From Haemonchus contortus (Eukaryota > Nematoda > Chromadorea > Rhabditida > Trichostrongylidae): a stretch of 64,000 bases of DNA. The stretch covers positions 2,438,781 through 2,502,780 of the forward strand of contig LS997563.1 in the NCBI GenBank assembly GCA_000469685.2, written 5' to 3'. Within the stretch, counting starts at the first letter, position 1. Each line of letters opens with the position of its first letter. The notes below the pieces were generated by a model. It worked only from the letters and a program-made list of their open reading frames with translations, ran no database searches and was not told the origin of the DNA. Positions 1 through 12,000 of the stretch are shown here, piece by piece. The position numbers and the translations under genes are program-made.

Positions 1-240
1 GGTATATAGGCACTAGCATACACCCATAGCTACGGACTCGAATCACGCGCATATCTGCCTATGCCAACCAAAACTTTTATCTCAACGGGGTCGGTTTATC
101 GGCACCAGACTCGTCTGTGGGTATGTAAGCACTGACTTGAACATCGTAAACCCCACCCACATTCAATACGCCATTACGGTTCTGTATCGTAGTCGACCGA
201 GGAGGACATCCCTCAGATGGAATCTATTAAGACTGAAGTG
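1..240 (+). repeat. Decayed SINE copy (tRNA-derived family), cut by window start
   Basis: The stretch has the body of the SINE family best preserved at 30977-31277: the 'accagactcgtctg' motif, 'aagcactgacttg', 'attacggttctgtatcg', and the 3' end 'catccctcagatgg'. A weak B-box relic ('cggactcgaatc') lies near position 35. It is diverged and has no clean tail. The family call rests on alignment by eye to the other copies. Confidence 0.6.
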
Positions 241-1860
241 TTTCATCTTTTAACCTGTAAGACCCCGAGGTATCGCACCTTCTACAGCTCCAATGGGCTC
301 TCAGGTTTTGGAAACGAGAGCAACAAATAGGAAAGTAGACATTTACTGTTTCTGCATTGTGTTCTAGCCTCGATTACATCCAAACGGTCGCTTACATGTA
401 ATGCATTTGCCAGGTGCCATTGTCGTTCGCATTGAGATAGCCAGAATAGGTATTAAAATTAGTCACGAATTGAAGTCCTGGCAAATTCACAAGATCGTCT
501 TCACCAGCTGACCAAGCTCCAGAGCAAAAGGCAACAATAAGTGATAGCTCGTACAACTTCATTCCTGCAAGTGACCTATGTAAAGTGTGTTTTCAGTAAC
601 TGCAGTTCCAATGACTGATAAGCTACAATGAATTGCAATAATGCCCATTTCCGACATAGCAGGTGAATACGATTGATTGGACTTCGCTCATGTTAATGGC
701 ACAGTCCACAATGGAAATGTTTTCTGGGACAAATATTTGTCTGACAAGGATAGCTCACTGTCCCTCGTTCGGTAAAGGGACGGCTCGGATAGGGTGCAAC
801 AAGAAATTAAAAGTTGCCTTCATTGAATAAAATACGGCAAAAGGGGGTAAGGTCGATTTTCAACGGACTCGTGGAGGCTGCATCATTGCATGCAGTGGTG
901 AAAAACGATTTCATTTAGCAGGCTTTCTGTAGACACTTTACGCGAACGCTTGTGACTGAAATCTCGTCCATACATATCGGAATTTCAAAAGTTCAATACA
1001 GATTTTGCCAGAAATTTCCAGGTCTACCGCCTTATTCGCCATCGATGCCCTAACCTGGACCAGCAATTCCGGCATACTTTCCAAAAAAAGGTAACCAGGA
1101 ATATGTGCGTTTGAGTTCTCTAACAGAGATCTATTTAAATTTGAAAGGTTTAAGTGGAAAAATGAGAACAGTCCAGCTACTGCAAGAGAAAGGGACAGTC
1201 TTCAAAGTCTCTCCTCTCTTTCACTCTCTTTTGAGCACATGAACTACTTATGGCAGTGCCAGCAGAAAATGTTTTATGACTTTCAAAATATCATACAGAA
1301 CGATGTTCAGGGGTTGTTTCACTATGCTAGAGGAAGTAACATTTCGAAACAATGAATGATCCTACAAATTCCAGTGGTAAATGAAGGTTCCGAACTATAG
1401 TGGGTCTAGAAAAGGATAGAAAAACGTGAACATTAGGTCTAGCTGGAAGGGTAAGTGGAATTTCAGTTACGCTAACCAACAGCGAGGTATTCCCGATTCG
1501 TTATCGTAGCTTTGCTTTTATGGACCCTATAAAGTCACCATTTTACGGCATGGGTCACTGCGAAATCTTTTGCACATCTTCTACATTTTACATCTCATTG
1601 AAGAAAATTCATAGATTCACGAACAGATTTTTGAACACAATTGAAGGTAGTACAATGAGAATATTTTGGATCTTCTAGACAACATAGTTGAGCGTTATTC
1701 TATAGGTTGCCAGCAGAGTTTTCATCTACTGTTGAACGTGTACCCATTCGTTTATGACTAATAACTTTTTTAATGATCTGGAATTTGTCACTGCTTACAT
1801 TAGAGATCTTAGAATCTCAGGAATTTTTGTGTCAGTCAATAGCATCTCAAATACGTCTCG
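241..1860. other. No gene seen
   Basis: AT-rich sequence with only short open frames on both strands. I see no conserved protein motif, tRNA or simple repeat here. Confidence 0.5.
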
Positions 1861-1861
1861 A

Positions 1862-2090
1862 ACTATTTAGAATCGTAGCGGTGCTTTGACTGCGATTACG
1901 AGCTACAATACAGTAACTAGCAATTACAATACAACAAATAACTGGCTGACTGGTGTAAGTACATATCAGTGCCGTTTTCCTCCCAGACGAGAGTTTTTTA
2001 TCAATTATCTGACCTAGGTGGATTGAAGTCTCGGTTGGCCTACACGGACATGAGCCGGAATTCGTTCGTCTGCTTCCCAAGCATGGATAG
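1862..2090 (-). repeat. Degraded SINE copy, minus strand
   Basis: Shares 'tagaatcgtagcggt', 'cagtgc..tt.tcctcccagacgag' and 'ggttggcctacacgg' with the tRNA-derived SINE family, in the orientation of the 30977-31277 copy. An internal stretch has diverged or been replaced. The B-box is not recognisable. Confidence 0.5.
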
Positions 2091-2332
2091 AGTGCTATTG
2101 TCACAAGTGCACTGTAGAAGTACGTGCTGGAAATGTGACCGAAAGCTAATTTGGTGAGAGACTTAACCATCGATAATGCCTTTGCATCCCTCCGAAGACA
2201 CTTTATCCTCATAGGGTTGAATAAATACATGAGGCCTATGCACTTCTTGCTCATACTCATAATTTCTTCCTGCTCCTGTGATGAAAAATGACTCTTGAAC
2301 GGAAAACATACTATGGCAACAAAGGCAGCGAT

Positions 2333-2712
2333 TCCTCACTCTCGCGCATTCCTCAGGGGGAGGCGGTCGTTTGGCGCGATCCCTCCCATCGCGCCGCCCC
2401 ATTCGACTCGGTTTACAAGCTGGACAACTCGTCCAGCTTGTCGCACAACCCACTGCCTATCCAGCTGATAGATCCCCGATCAATGACGCCGTTACTACAT
2501 ATTAGACGCGAACGAAGGATCTCCTTGTATTCTGCCTGTCAGCTTGACTTCACCGATCGGGCTTTTATGAACTGGATATGCAGTGGGTTGTTCTATAACC
2601 TGGACGAGTTGTCAAGCTCGCAAACCGCGTGGAAAGGGCGGCGCGATGGGAGTGATCGCGCCAAACGACATACACCCCTTCAGAGGAATGAGAGGAATGA
2701 TTCCTGTGAAGG
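2333..2712. repeat. Foldback (MITE-like) element with about 110-bp inverted arms
   Basis: The left arm (about 2333-2465) and right arm (about 2570-2712) are inverted copies at roughly 85% identity by eye. Matching blocks include 'cgtttggcgcgatc..tcccatcgcgcc', 'gacaactcgtcca' and 'acaacccactgc.tatccag' (left sense). The arms are much more GC-rich than the flanks. No transposase frame lies between them, so this is a non-autonomous foldback candidate. It sits just outside the left edge of the duplicated GT14 segment (about 2.73 kb). Confidence 0.7.
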
Positions 2713-2973
2713 CGAAGCAAGCATCCTCTGCAGTGAAATTCAGCAATTGACACTAATGTTGGTTTGAAGGTTAGCATTTCAATTGGTTTCCTACCCCACA
2801 TATGCATACTGTTAGGTTACAGATTACGGAGTGTAGTTTGTCCTCCAACGATGCGTGAATCCCGGCTCATCATCCTTCCCATTTCTCACCTTTCTTATCC
2901 TCCCTCTTAATAAAAAAATAATTGCAGTTCCGTAGAATTGCGTAATGTCATTGAATCATTGGTTTTTATGAAC

Positions 2974-2979
2974 TTTATT
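2974..2979 (-). terminator. Polyadenylation signal AATAAA of GT14 copy A
   Basis: AATAAA on the minus strand, one base past the TGA stop. Copy B has the same arrangement (18686-18691), so the signal predates the duplication. Confidence 0.65.
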
Positions 2980-2980
2980 T

Positions 2981-5900
2981 TCATAGTTGGTGTAAGTTTT
3001 GACATAGAAGATTTGTGTCGTTCAAGCCATTGTGAAATCGTACCTGAAAAAGAATTCGTCTTCTTCACCTTGAAGCTCCTAATAAGAAAATATGGAAAAT
3101 GGCTTTGATGTTAGCATTCCTACTATAATACTGTCATTTTGATGGCAAAAATTCGGAATTTGGGGGTAGGCCTTTTAGCAAGAACCTAAGTGTGAAACTC
3201 TGAACTTAGATTGCTTCAAATGCTTGGGTATTACTACTACTTGGAGGTATCCAAGTTGACTTCGAATAGTACTTGTAATTAATTATGAGTAAGCATATTT
3301 CTAAACTTGTAGCAAGCAGAATTTTTTCAGCAAAAACGCACTGTAGGCAAGTTCTCGTAGATGGTCATATCGAGTGGATGGTCGTTTTGACCAAGATATG
3401 TTCGATTGAACAAAAGTTCTGAGACACATGCGATCGCCCCGTAGTCAAATGTCGGCATCATCTGAAACATTACTTCGCATGAAAAACTATGACTTGTAGT
3501 TTATTTTTTTGTTTTTTTTGATTACTTTATTTTCAATCTTTAAAGTTTTTTGCTATCAATAGAAATGGTCATCACCCTTTTGCAATAAGTGATGTTCAGT
3601 GTTATAAATACATTCTGCCGAATAGAATTTCAATCAGTCAACAGCATCCCTCTATCATGTACCACCTCATCGCGGTGATAGGGTGACACCATACCAAATG
3701 GTGGCTAACGGTACAAACGGTCACGCAGTACGCGTCGCCTGTCGTATGGGCGGCTTCCTTGTATCCTTGGCAAGGAATAAGGGAGTAACCGAGGCCAAAC
3801 AAACTGCTCAAACAGCTAAAATTGCGCCCCAGTCCTGCGCACATCGGGTATGCTCCCCTACGGCGTCGGGGGAAGCCTCTACTGATGAGGGGCCATCTAA
3901 TCTCGCATGGGAATCAGGACGTCATCGGAACCGGAACCCTGGAAATCCCCTAAAATCGCGACACATGGACTGCCTTTTCGTCTGCTCGTATAACTGCCGC
4001 ACTATAGCATCGGAAGCCAGCCTTCGGATGCTTTTGCGAAGTAGCCGGCTGGTTAAATATGATGTTATCGCACTACAGGAGACGAAGGGCAGAACGGAAA
4101 CCATTCGAAAAACGGACCACAACGAGCTGCTCATCATCGGTCCCAAAGCGAACGGAAATGTTGGTGGAGTTGGTTTTCTGATCAATTCGACAATCGCCCA
4201 CTTAGTAGACTCGCATAACATCGTCAGCCCGCGTCTTGCCGTCCTCCGTCTGCGCACAAGCGACCGGGGTTGCAATTTCTGTCATCAATGCATATGCACC
4301 TACATCGGTGGCGGCAGAGGAAGAGCGAGAAGAGTTTTATAGACTTTTGGAAAAGACGATCCAAGAAGAGAAGAGCTACTATAAATATGTCGTAGGCGAC
4401 TTTAACGCCGTCGTGGGCACTAACTGCAGTGGAGACTGGAGACTCGGACCTTATGGCTCCGGCGACAGAACCGAAAACGGAGAGCTCCTTCTGAACCTTT
4501 TATATGCGTGCCGCCTTTTCCATGGAAACTCCATGTTTGAAAAGCCAGCTAACCGACGATGGACTTGGGAGAGTCCAAACGGCCGAACGCATACGGAGAT
4601 AGATCATGTTCTCACTAATAGACGCTGGAGTCTACTTGATGTATCCGTGCTGCCCTCTTTTGACACCGGCTCGGATCATCGCCTTGTGCGCGCAAAATAC
4701 GACTCAACAAGCGGATATTCAAGCGCGACACTCACAGGCCCGCACACTTCAAGACTCCCTCCTTCGATACAGAGCTGCTCGAATCTGCCATTGAGGCTCA
4801 TGATTGGTGTCTTTTAGAGGATCCCACAGAGGACTACGAACACCTAACAAAAGGTTTGCTTAAGTGTGCAGACATTTCTCGTCGTCCACACCTAGCCCGA
4901 ACTCCGAGGTTGAGTGCTCTTGCCGTATCCCTCTTGGAAAAAAGGAGAGCACTCAAGCAGGATCCCAACGCCGACCACGTGGAAAAAGTCCTCGCAAACA
5001 AAGCCTGCCGTATGGCTGTCAAGCAATCCCTTCGGGAGTACAGGAGAACCAAGTTACTGAAAGCAGCCGAAGCGAGATCGAGCATCAGGCGCTGCAAACG
5101 AGATCTCAATGATCAGAAAGCTGTGATGTCGGCTCTCTTGGACAAAGATGGAAGTGTGAAAACGTCTAGAAGTTCTATGGAGAACATCGTTCAGGATTTC
5201 TACACAGAACTCTTTCGGTCCTCCACCTTTGTGCCTAAATGCTCGATGCCTCCTTATGAAGAGCCTCCCGCTATCCTTGATTCGGAAGTGGCAAATGCGA
5301 TAAGAAGCATGAAGAAAGGTACAGCTCCAGGTTTGGACAATATCCCTGCGGACTTGCTCCGCTCTGGAAGTACTGCTCTTCACACCCTTCTTGCGGAACA
5401 CTTCAACCACTACATCAGATTGAAAAGGATTCCACAGCAGTGGAAAGATTCAAAAACCATTCTTCTTTTCAAGAAAGGCCAGCGGGAAGACATCTCCAAC
5501 TACCGTCCCATCAGCCTATTATCGGTGGTGTACAAGTCATTCACGAAAGTTCTGCTCAATCGCGTGGAACGCATATTGGACGAATACCAGCCAGTAGAGC
5601 AAACTGGATTCAGGAAAAACTTCTCGTGCATGGATAACATCCACGCAGTCTGTCAGCTTATTGAGAGAAGCCGAGAATATCGCCTTCCTTTGGCCCTTCT
5701 CTTCGTGGACTACAAGAAGGCGTTCGACTCTGTGGAGATCAACGCCGTTTTAAACGCCCTTGTGCAAGCTGGAGTTGATCCCGCTTATGTCCACCTGCTC
5801 GAACAGTGCCTTTCAAACACCTCAACATTCATCCAGCTGTTCGAGCGAAAGCTGAAGATTCCAGTTGGAAAGGGGGTGCGACAAGGAGATACCATATCCC

Positions 5901-8900
5901 CAAAGCTGTTCACGGCTGCGTTACAATATGCGATGTTGAACCTCGACTGGGAAGAAAGAGGATATCCCGTTAATGGCAAAAAAGTCAATAACCTCCGCTT
6001 CGCTGATGATATCGTCTTGATATCTAGCAGCACAGCTGAAATGGAAAAGATGGTCAGCGAACTCAATGCGGTAAGCTGGCGGATAGGCTTGGAGATGAAT
6101 ATGTCCAAAACGCAATTAATGGTTAACAAGTGGTGCGATACGGGAACAGTAAGATTAGAGGGAAAAGCTCTGCAAAGAGTTGAATCCTACGTATATCTGG
6201 GAAGAGAGCTGAACATGACGAACAATATCGCTCCAGAACTAAATCGGAGAAGACGTGCTGCGTGGGCAGCTTTCGGTTCAATTCGTGAAGTGACAGACCA
6301 GGTCAGCGATCCCGACCTCAAGGCATCGATATTCAGCGCCTCAGTACTGCCAGCGATGTGTTATGCGACTGAAACGTGGCCTGACAATAAAACAATCGCC
6401 AAAGCCATAATGACTTCTCATCACGCGTTGGAAAGAAGTTTTCTGAAAATCAGTCGACGACAACAGTGGCAACAAGGCTTGCGAAGTTCAGACCTAAAGG
6501 AGAGATCGCGCTTGAAAGACCCGCTTCAATACATGGCAAATTCGAAGCACCGCTGGGCCGGTCATCTACTTCGTCGAACTGATGACAGATGGAGCCTTCG
6601 AGTCACAGAATGGCTTCCGAGAAATAAAAGAAGACCGTCAGGACGTCCGCTGACTCGGTGGGCCGATTCGTTTTCCAAATATTTCAGAGAAAACGGCCTA
6701 CATTGGATGCAAGTCGCGAAAGATCGGGCGATGTGGAGGAGCTGTGGTCCCCGCTGAGAAGACACTCTTGCCGAAGGACCATCAAAGTATCAAAGTAAGT
6801 AAGTAAGTAACAGCATCCAACCCTCAGACGACTGTCATCCTACCAACATGTGTCCGTCGTCACAGGCCCAGTGCTCAAGTTCGTTCATCAGGGCCGATAC
6901 TCTCGATCAGTTGCCTCTTCCAATCGTTAATTATCCCAGGTATGCCTTTCCAGTCCTGGATCGATAACCGCCTAGGCCAATCAAGCCTTCCATCCCTCCG
7001 AGGCTGGCCAATTGTCAACTGGCTCGCCTAGGAGGATAAAAGCGCTAATTTGTACATCGGCTGCTACTACTACTAGTCAGTGTATTGGCCCCATACGCAT
7101 ACAATGCACCATTGAGTTTATGGGAAGCAGTCGAACGCGTGGGTACATCTCCCATCGACGGGATCGATTAATGCCCCAAGGCTTTTATCCTTTATCATTT
7201 ATCTGAAAATGAGCAAAGAGCAGGTTAGGCTTTCGATTAAGCTGTTGAGAGCGAGGGAACACGAGTTTTCAAGGGAGGTTGTGTTGATAACTTATTATAT
7301 CCAAGACTCAAACACGTTCTTCACCTTGAAGCTTCGCTTTTCCTACTGCATTTGGAACCATTGATTCTTATCACCTCACAATCGATGACTAAGTTGTGAC
7401 TTCAATTGCTCACAGATTGTTGATTCTTGGCGATGTTACTGCATGCTTATTGAGTGTGCTTGAACAGTTTGCGAGCCTTTCTTATTTATGTCAGAACTGA
7501 ATGTCGACTTTCCTACACCTAGAACACCTCTTCAGTAGATTCCAAAAGGAACAAGATTTCATCGCGTGGTTTCTTTTCCGTGTAACCTTACGAGGACATA
7601 TTTAAGGGCTGATTCCTGAGCTACTTTCAGCCTTGGACAAAAAATTTAGCACAATAAACCAATTTACCAACCTTATTCACAAGGATGTGATGGTAACCAG
7701 CAATGAAAGGAAGATCTTCAGTACCGAGCACGCAGACGGAGTGTCGAAGAAATCCTGCTTTGCACTCGCTGTCCTTTTTTCTCCATTGAACCATTCTTAG
7801 ATAGTAACATGATATAACTTTCCGATACTTATTGATTGCGGTCGACTCACCTCGTAATGCCTCCGTAGGAAACAGAGTCGTCCATAAAACACTGTTTAGT
7901 AAATCGTCCTGGCATTTCCCATTCGTCTGCAATTTGCAAGGAGCTCATCAGCATTTCGTCCACTGCTTGTTTCTGAAGGCTTCAGTAGATAAACCTCGTT
8001 CAATATCAAAAGATGACCTCATGGAACATCCTTTTGAGGAGTTTCTTAGAGGAACAGGATCGAACACGAGACTGGACATTCATTTGTTCTTTGTGAACGC
8101 CTCTTATCTACACAACAAGCGTCATTCTAATATAAATTACAATTGCTAGCCCATGCTCATGCATTATTAATTCAACAGGCAGTGCTTACAAAAGCAAACT
8201 TACCCCGACGTTGAACTGGCCAATAAGTTTTGTGAGATTGACTCTTGTCATCCACTCCACTGCTTCACGTGACACTGCATTTTGCACTGCGCCCTTTTTG
8301 ATGATCAGTGGAGTTTTCAACGCTTTTGCAGGTGGCCGATAAGTTGATTCTGTAACAATGGATGGGCTTTGTTGTACTTGGAACTCTACTTTCTTTTCCA
8401 CTGCAGTTTCTTTGATCCATTTCGAATCTGTGAACTTCACAAAGCTGCATTGTTTCTCCTTCTTCCGTTGAAATGCTTGCCTCCCAAACCGGGTCACTAT
8501 TTGTGAAGAAAATCCTGAGTAAGTTGAATTTTGAATGAATTTTGACACTAAGTTACTGCTGGCCACGTAGTCGTCCTCATTCAGTAGGCCAATATGTATT
8601 CGCTTTCAGTCTGTCCATGGTTTTTCTTCCCAGTAACTTTTTCCTTCTTTCTGTTCTCCCATATTTTTTTCCATTTTTCTGTGTTTCTTACTCTTTTAAG
8701 TTTAGATATGAGAGCATGGTGCTCCCAACAACGAGTACTCAGTACCAGGAGGATTGAAACTTGATTGGGAGGTCACGAGTCAAGTAGTAATTCAAGGCGA
8801 GAATTCTTCGATTAACTGTATCCAGCCTCAACCAGCTCAGTCAACACCATTTGTTTTTTTCAAAAATCAGCATTTTCGATACGTCCTTCTTAAATTTTTT

Positions 8901-8985
8901 TCGTGTAAGTTCTAGAGTTCCGAGAGAGTTCTAGAGTTTCGAGAGTTCCAGAGATAGTTCCAGAGAGAGCTCCAAAGATAGCTCC

Positions 8986-9037
<52 letters not shown>

Positions 9038-12000
9038 CGTTCCGAATAGAGATTCGTAGGGTTCCTTAGAGGAGGAGAGAGAGATTACGTCGTATTTGCG
9101 ATGTGCATGGTAAATGTATGTACCTTAGCTAAAAGAGCCTATCGAGATTTCTAATTGGCGCATGACATTGTGACAATCCAGTAAATAAAGATTTCAACGC
9201 CCTACATTTTTCTCTGCGCTGTCGGTTGACCGAATTTGGACTTACTAATTGACATAATACCTATTCATCAAATTATGTGTATGGGACAGGTAGACAATGT
9301 GCGTTTTTTCAAACGTAAACCCCAGTTGGAAACTCAAATATAATAAAGAATACAGTATATAAATTACGTGCTAGATCACACTGTCTCACCTGAGTGCGAT
9401 GAACGTGAACGTTAGCCTGGATAAGGAGCTTGTAGACGTACCATTGAGAAAAAAGCATGTCATGCAAAGGCTACGACGACGTAGGGAAGCACACCCTCCA
9501 ACTTCCGCTTGAAAAAGGAAGGCACAGCTTCTGCTCCGTAGAGCTGCATGTGATGTGAACAGCTGCGTACTTGATCCCATAATACCTCAGAGCAGACTCA
9601 GCTGTTCAGGAATCAGAACATGGTGAACCCTTTGGGTTTGACTTATTCATCAAACTGAAGCTCTGAACGATCTCGTCTCGGAGCTACATGTTCGCAAGCT
9701 CCATCACTGTGGGGTTCAGCATTCTCTCGAACTAGACTTTCACTCCTTTATTTGAGGAGAAAATTTTTTCTTCTCTTTTTACTCACATAGGAATCATGGC
9801 TAAGGTCTCATTGAATGACCCTAGCATGCACTGTTTCTGTTTGCTTTTCCTTGTGCTCTTATAGCACTTTTCAGAGTACATTCGAATAATAAATTCATGT
9901 TAAGTGATTTTTGCAAACTACAGAAATTGTACTTACTGTGGAATACTCCAAGGGATTCCGCATCCCATTTCATACTTTGTTCATAATTTTCCGTCGGACA
10001 TGGGTCGATCTGGATATCATTCGTACCATTCAGAGCTTGGAAAATGCGTTTCAATTCTTCATTTGTTCGAATTACGATGTCATGAGTCTGTGAAAATAAT
10101 CTCATTATCTCCTTTTTCACTCACTTCACTTCCACATCGAAGTTTATACTTTTTGTATTTCCTTTTCTCGAATAGCCACATTTTAGCAGCTCAAGGAACT
10201 TAAAAGTGAAAACTAAAAGGGAGATTTCGTCTGAAAATTACACGAAATCCGCCGCTGTAATAGAATTCGTACAACTTTGCTGTCGAACCTGATCCTAGTC
10301 TTCTTTTTACGTTGGAAGGAGCGGATGTTCCTGGGTGCTCCCGCCGCATTTGTTCCTATGGAGAGGCTAACCCCTACAGAAAAACGGAGACCTTGATGGC
10401 TCCTGTTCGAACAAATTCATTATAACTTGTATGCGGGTTAACCCAGCAGCGTTGGCTAGTCCTACCTGCATACTTGTGCCATTGACAACCCATTTCTGGT
10501 GAGTGCTCCAAAATAGCGGATAGAGAGTGCGCAATTCAACCGATTTTGCGCCGTGAATGAGCAACGTACCCTATGCGCCACGCCTGAGTGCAAGTCCATA
10601 CTTCCAAGAGAGGTACCACTACCTCCATACGTGCATAATTATGTTGTCGTTCACTCAATATTTTGGAAATGGAATGTCCTCCAACCTGCTGAAGAATAAC
10701 ATATTGCCAAGAGCCTTTCTTTTGGAGTATTTTCAGACAGGCCATATGAGCGAAGTTGGTATTTCTGCCTATTTGTCCATTGATATCCAAATAATCTGCA
10801 AATTCTTTAGTCTTACCCACAACCACGAAGCTTCAGGACTCTCGTTCACCTTTAGTCAAATATACGTTGGGCAAGCACGAAGATAGCTTTGAAATGCGTT
10901 CTCTGAAAACAACGGGTGACTTCGAGTCGACGTGATAGCAGTAGTGATTTTCAGGCGAGTAGCTGACACGGAGCTGTTCTTCCACGAATTCGTAATCCTA
11001 AACTTCGGTAGGCTGATTGAGTTCAAATTCAGAGGTGAAGATGGTTATACTGAAGGACTTGATCTCAATGTGCCAGAGACCAAAACTTGGGGAACCACTC
11101 AAAGCCCAGAATTATTATCTCTCTTCACTCTAATACATTTTCACCGGTATGCAAAAATAGGCAATAGAACAGGAAATAATAGCGGTTGTAACGCCACGGT
11201 GTGACACGGTGAGTCCTTCCACGGCTGATTACTTGGGCGTTTGATCAGGATCGGAGGGAAATGGATGTCCTGCAGAGACGAGGCGCCTACACAAGACTGC
11301 TCGGCACAATGGTTTCATTCCCCAGTGAACCCATCCCAGACTATTTGGCACTGTGAAATTGCATGCCTCCTTGGTACCCGCTGCATACTCTCTAAGTGGT
11401 TAATAAAACCGAGTTCCATCCCTCGTCACACTTTTTAGAAAAAATCAACGATATCACCTACTGTATTAACGATCCTAGCGAAGGCAATTCCGTAACCTGT
11501 TGTCGGCAATGGGAAGCGTGGCAGAACCCTCAACCGTACAGACTCGCAGTCCATATCCAGTACGGTGCTCTCAACCAGCGCAATTCGTGAGCGCCCTACT
11601 TCATCAATGTAATGCTGATCTTTATGGAATAATCTACGGCAATCTAAATGCGACGTTTCCGGTCGATGCTTGAATCGTGGAACCGCCAATGAATGCTGAA
11701 AATATCTGTTTACACTACTGTACATCACGTAGGTAACTTGTCTCCTACGAAGCCTAAATGAGGTTGAAAGATTTGTACCAGAGTTTTTTGCATTTGTTCT
11801 AACCGCCGCCGAAATTCATGTGGTAGGTCGTTCTTCAAGAAGTCAGAAACCACACTAATTTGTTCATGAAGCTTGTTGTTCTCAAGAGCAATCTCCTTGT
11901 CAAGTGCTAGTATCTGTTTTTCGAGACCTGAAAAGATCTTGATTATTGTACATTTGTCCATGCATTAGCTATGAAGTTCCCCTACTAAGCGCAATTCTGC

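Noticed and set aside
6793..6808. Independent AAGT microsatellite
   Set aside because: It abuts the RTE-A target duplication and is the element's 3' tail.
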